Shown here: positions 61,456 through 64,000 of the stretch, piece by piece
Position numbering within the stretch: the first letter of the stretch is position 1
Layout of the letters: each line of letters opens with the position of its first letter
Assembly (NCBI RefSeq): GCF_003330725.1
Contig: NZ_CP030840.1
Span: 5,084,001 to 5,148,000, forward strand
Direction of reading: 5' to 3'
Source: Acidisarcina polymorpha
GTDB lineage: Bacteria; Acidobacteriota; Terriglobia; Terriglobales; Acidobacteriaceae
Length of the DNA stretch: 64,000 nt
Translations under genes and position numbers: made by a program
The notes under the pieces: generated by a model
Seen by the model: the letters and a program-made list of their open reading frames with translations, nothing else
Database searches by the model: none
What the model was told of the DNA's origin: nothing

Positions 61456-64000
61456 GATGTTCAATCTCATAGCTGACCTTTTCGCGGGTCGCTTGTTGAA
61501 CAACATTCCGAACAAAATCTATATCGTCGGGAAAAATTCGCTTCGATACCACTTCGAATGATGGTTTGACGGTTCGGTCGAGTTCGAAGATGTTATAAGT
61601 TTCTTCTGAAAAGACAGCTCCTCCGCTGTCGGAACACCAGCAAAAACTTCCTGTGTGGCTGATACTTTGGGCTTGAGCCAGAATTGCTTCGCTGCGTTGC
61701 AGATCTGAATAGAGGATGGCATTATCCAGTGAGATTGCAGCTTGCGAAGCAAGTAATTCCAGTACGGCGACCCGCGCAGCGGTGAAAGCACCCGGAGTCA
61801 GGTTGTTCTCCAAATAGAGGGCGCCTGTGAATTTCGATTGTTTGATAATCGGAATGCAGAGAATGGACCTGAGGGGCTTCTTCATGTACTCGTCCTCAGA
61901 GTACAAATTCCGGATCGAGGCATCATCTATTACGACACATTCCCTTGTCCGGACCACGTACTGAAGCATGGATTCCGGGAGATCATGTGGAGTGATGGCT
62001 GTTTGCCGAAAGGTAACCTGAACACCGTCCTCAACAGTGGCAGCTTCCGCCTCGATTTGTGACTCGCCTCTGCGGACGAGAACAAGCAGCCCTTTCTCAG
62101 CTCCCGCGAGCTCAACGGTGCATTGCATGAGCCTCTCAACTAGTCGGGGAAGCATTATTTCACCCGAGAGCGCCTGCGATGCCTTTATTACAGTCTCTAA
62201 ATCCAACTGGCCTACCGGCGCGCCAATAGTAGAGAGAGAAGACAGCGGAACACGTTGCTCCTCACTCAGGTCGGGATAGAGTTCATCGAGTTTTTTTACC
62301 TTTGCGAAGGCACCCCAGCGTTCGTAACCATTCCGCGCGTTGAGCCGGTATGCACGGGCGACTCTGTCGATGCTGAGCGTCGAGTAATAGCGGGCCGCCA
62401 CTTCATGAGCCAAACCTTCGTTTTGCACGAAGGAGTGTTCACGCGCCAGATGAATAGCCCGTTCATACAAACGCATTGCATCAGCATCTCGCCCTTCGAG
62501 ACGAGCGATCTCCGCCGATACAAGCGCGTGCTTATCGGCAAATGTCGATGGATTAATTTCAGCCCACAGGCGCAGTTGTTCCAAGTGCATCGATAGGAGT
62601 TGGCGCCAAGGCTCCTGACGATCGGCAGGCGCATTTTCATAGCCGGCAGCTACCGTAAGAGCATAGTAGAAAAAATAGTCGAGCAACTGAATGTGAGCGG
62701 CCGAGGCTGAGAGGAGGGGTTGTGCCTTCTCGGCTGCGTCGAGAGCCTCAGCATAGTCACCTAACAGAAACCGCGATTTCAGCTCCAGAATCCAATACCA
62801 GCAAATCATCAAGGGCATCTGAGTGTCGCTTAACTGCGACTTGAACTCTGCCTCATCGAGGCGTACCTGGTTGTATGAGGAGAAGCTCGTAGTCTCGCCC
62901 TGCATAGTAGCGATGAAGTGTTGTTGGCTCCATATGATGTCTAAGATATTGTTGTACTTGGCTTCTCGGACAAATTGCACCGCAGCTTCCGACTCTTGCC
63001 AAACCTCGTCGAGAGGATTATTTTGCAAGAGAAGAGCCGTTACGATTTGGTGCTTGCCATAGCTGGCGAAGGCCAGATCGCCCGCCTCGATTCCCGCCCG
63101 CACCGTCATTCGGAAGCGATCTATTGCAGTTGTGACAGGATGCGCAAAGATGGCGATATTCGCCGTCGCATAATAAACGTGTGCCCGATGCGCGACAAAT
63201 CCGTATTTCTCGATAAGTTCACAGGCAAGTTTGCCGAAGCTATCGGCTTCGCTATAACGCTGTAAGACATGCCCGAGCACACATCCCCAATCGCCGTAGG
63301 CATGTGCGGCAGCGCCGCACGTCCCATGCTGGATGCCGATTCTCACCATGCGGCTCACCAGAATGCACCACAACCGAGAATCGGTAATAAAGGCTGCAGG
63401 AACAACTGTCGACAACACCTGTATTGCAGCCTCTATCTCGTGATCGATCATCAGCGGTTGATCAACTAAACTCTCGGGAGGACGTCCCGCGAGGCTTTGC
63501 GAAATTGAATCGTACTCAGCCTGGACGGTCTCCCAGCCTGGATCCACCGGCAGGTCGATATCGAACAGGCGCAGGCATGCTCTGGCGCTAGCAACAGCCT
63601 GATCGTTTTCCGACTTCTGGGTGCAGGACTCGATACTAAGACAGTAGACAGCCGCCTGGTCGACCTTTGATGTTGCGCGCGGCAACAACTCCTCAATGAG
63701 TTGCTCACATTGCTCGACGTTACCGCTCAAGAATTCGGCCCGCGCGCATTCGAGCCGCAGGTCGAACATCAATGCGTAGTGAGTTGCCCAATCCTGCTCT
63801 TGAAGCATCGTCATGCCAGCCGAGAAATACGTGCGCGCTGACGCATAGGCGGCTGCTGCGCTGGCCTTCCGCCCCACACGCAGGTTGATCGATGCCACTC
63901 GTGTCCTCTCGTCGAGTTCCATCAGTCCTGTGGCGGCGCGATTGAGTTGGTTGGCGACATCGAACAGGTGCTCGGCGAGTTGGTCCTCTTTTAATCCCGA
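61456..64000 (-). pseudogene. Giant sensor-regulator, 5' part (TPR-like, GAF, PAS), interrupted by IS3; continues past the window end
   Basis: About 848 codons that stay open to the window edge. The lead (EDQLAEHLFDVANQLNRAAT) and helical TPR-like solenoid (AAYASARTYFSAGMTMLQEQ, YHFA-like helices) match the middle of 'trifunctional' Ser/Thr-kinase/AAA ATPase/sensor proteins. A GAF domain (LVERLMQCTVELAGAEKGLL, SILCIPIIKQSKFTGALYLE) and a PAS domain (LAQAQSISHTGSFCWCSD, onward) follow. The PAS ends at EIEHRL and continues at 58470 as TMPNGSIKHV. The N-terminal kinase and ATPase domains should lie beyond 64000. Together with 56897-58470 it gives 1,372 codons plus stop within the window. Confidence 0.88.

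Overview
The window looks like a chromosome segment of a soil acidobacterium (Acidobacteriota, Terriglobia type). The signs are a large Oar-like TonB-dependent receptor with an N-terminal carboxypeptidase-regulatory domain, choice-of-anchor-D/beta-propeller secreted proteins, a kinase-TPR-GAF-PAS signalling giant, PadR/TetR/MarR one-gene regulators and a serine recombinase-HNH pair. This placement is inferred from gene content only. The window is rich in broken genes and insertion sequences.

Layout. 1-5.3 kb: a small membrane protein, a methyltransferase, a decayed recombinase-HNH pair, a TetR-regulated reductase and a left-truncated IS6 copy that cut a helicase gene. 5.5-10.6 kb: a frameshifted acyltransferase, a YqeY fragment, an intact type II NADH dehydrogenase, a 54-residue membrane protein and a broken two-component pair. 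10.7-16.4 kb: a PiT phosphate transporter, a CsbD-like protein, a PAS-GGDEF-EAL protein and an RsbRD-like sensor. 16.7-25.2 kb: a multiply frameshifted secreted protein, a DUF4386 protein, a PadR regulator with palindrome, a lipid-binding-like exported protein, a dead recombinase, a YjbR-like protein and an integrase/IS91 chimera. 25.7-28.8 kb: a hydrolase, porin and membrane protein unit behind a 37-bp palindrome, with a convergent MarR gene. 28.9-35.3 kb: a complete IS6 element truncating an RHS fragment, a reductase tail and the TonB receptor.

The main discovery is at 37.3-43.4 kb: a compact, apparently complete selenocysteine (Sec) island. On the minus strand selD, selA and selB are followed at once by two genes that each appear split by one in-frame UGA. 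One is an AhpD-like protein with a Cys-x-x-Sec centre. The other is a membrane-anchored homologue of vertebrate iodothyronine deiodinase with Sec in its signature motif. Each UGA is followed by a hairpin with a GGU-containing loop at the right distance for a bacterial SECIS. The tRNA-Sec gene (UCA anticodon, 8+5 bp acceptor/T helix, encoded CCA) lies divergently upstream of selD. Machinery and clients therefore travel together.

43.8-64 kb: an IS481-type element, a broken ssb, a DUF1569/YhcG-nuclease chimera, alpha/beta hydrolases, an HD-domain protein, catalase, an ECF sigma factor and a STAS protein. Last comes one giant regulator gene (TPR-GAF-PAS-PAS-PAS-sigma54 AAA+-Fis) cut by a 2,981-bp IS3 element with a 4-bp target duplication. 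That IS3 is itself interrupted by an IS110 element and a 104-bp piece of the hydrolase gene found 8.5 kb away. Removing the IS3 and one target copy restores an exact reading frame.
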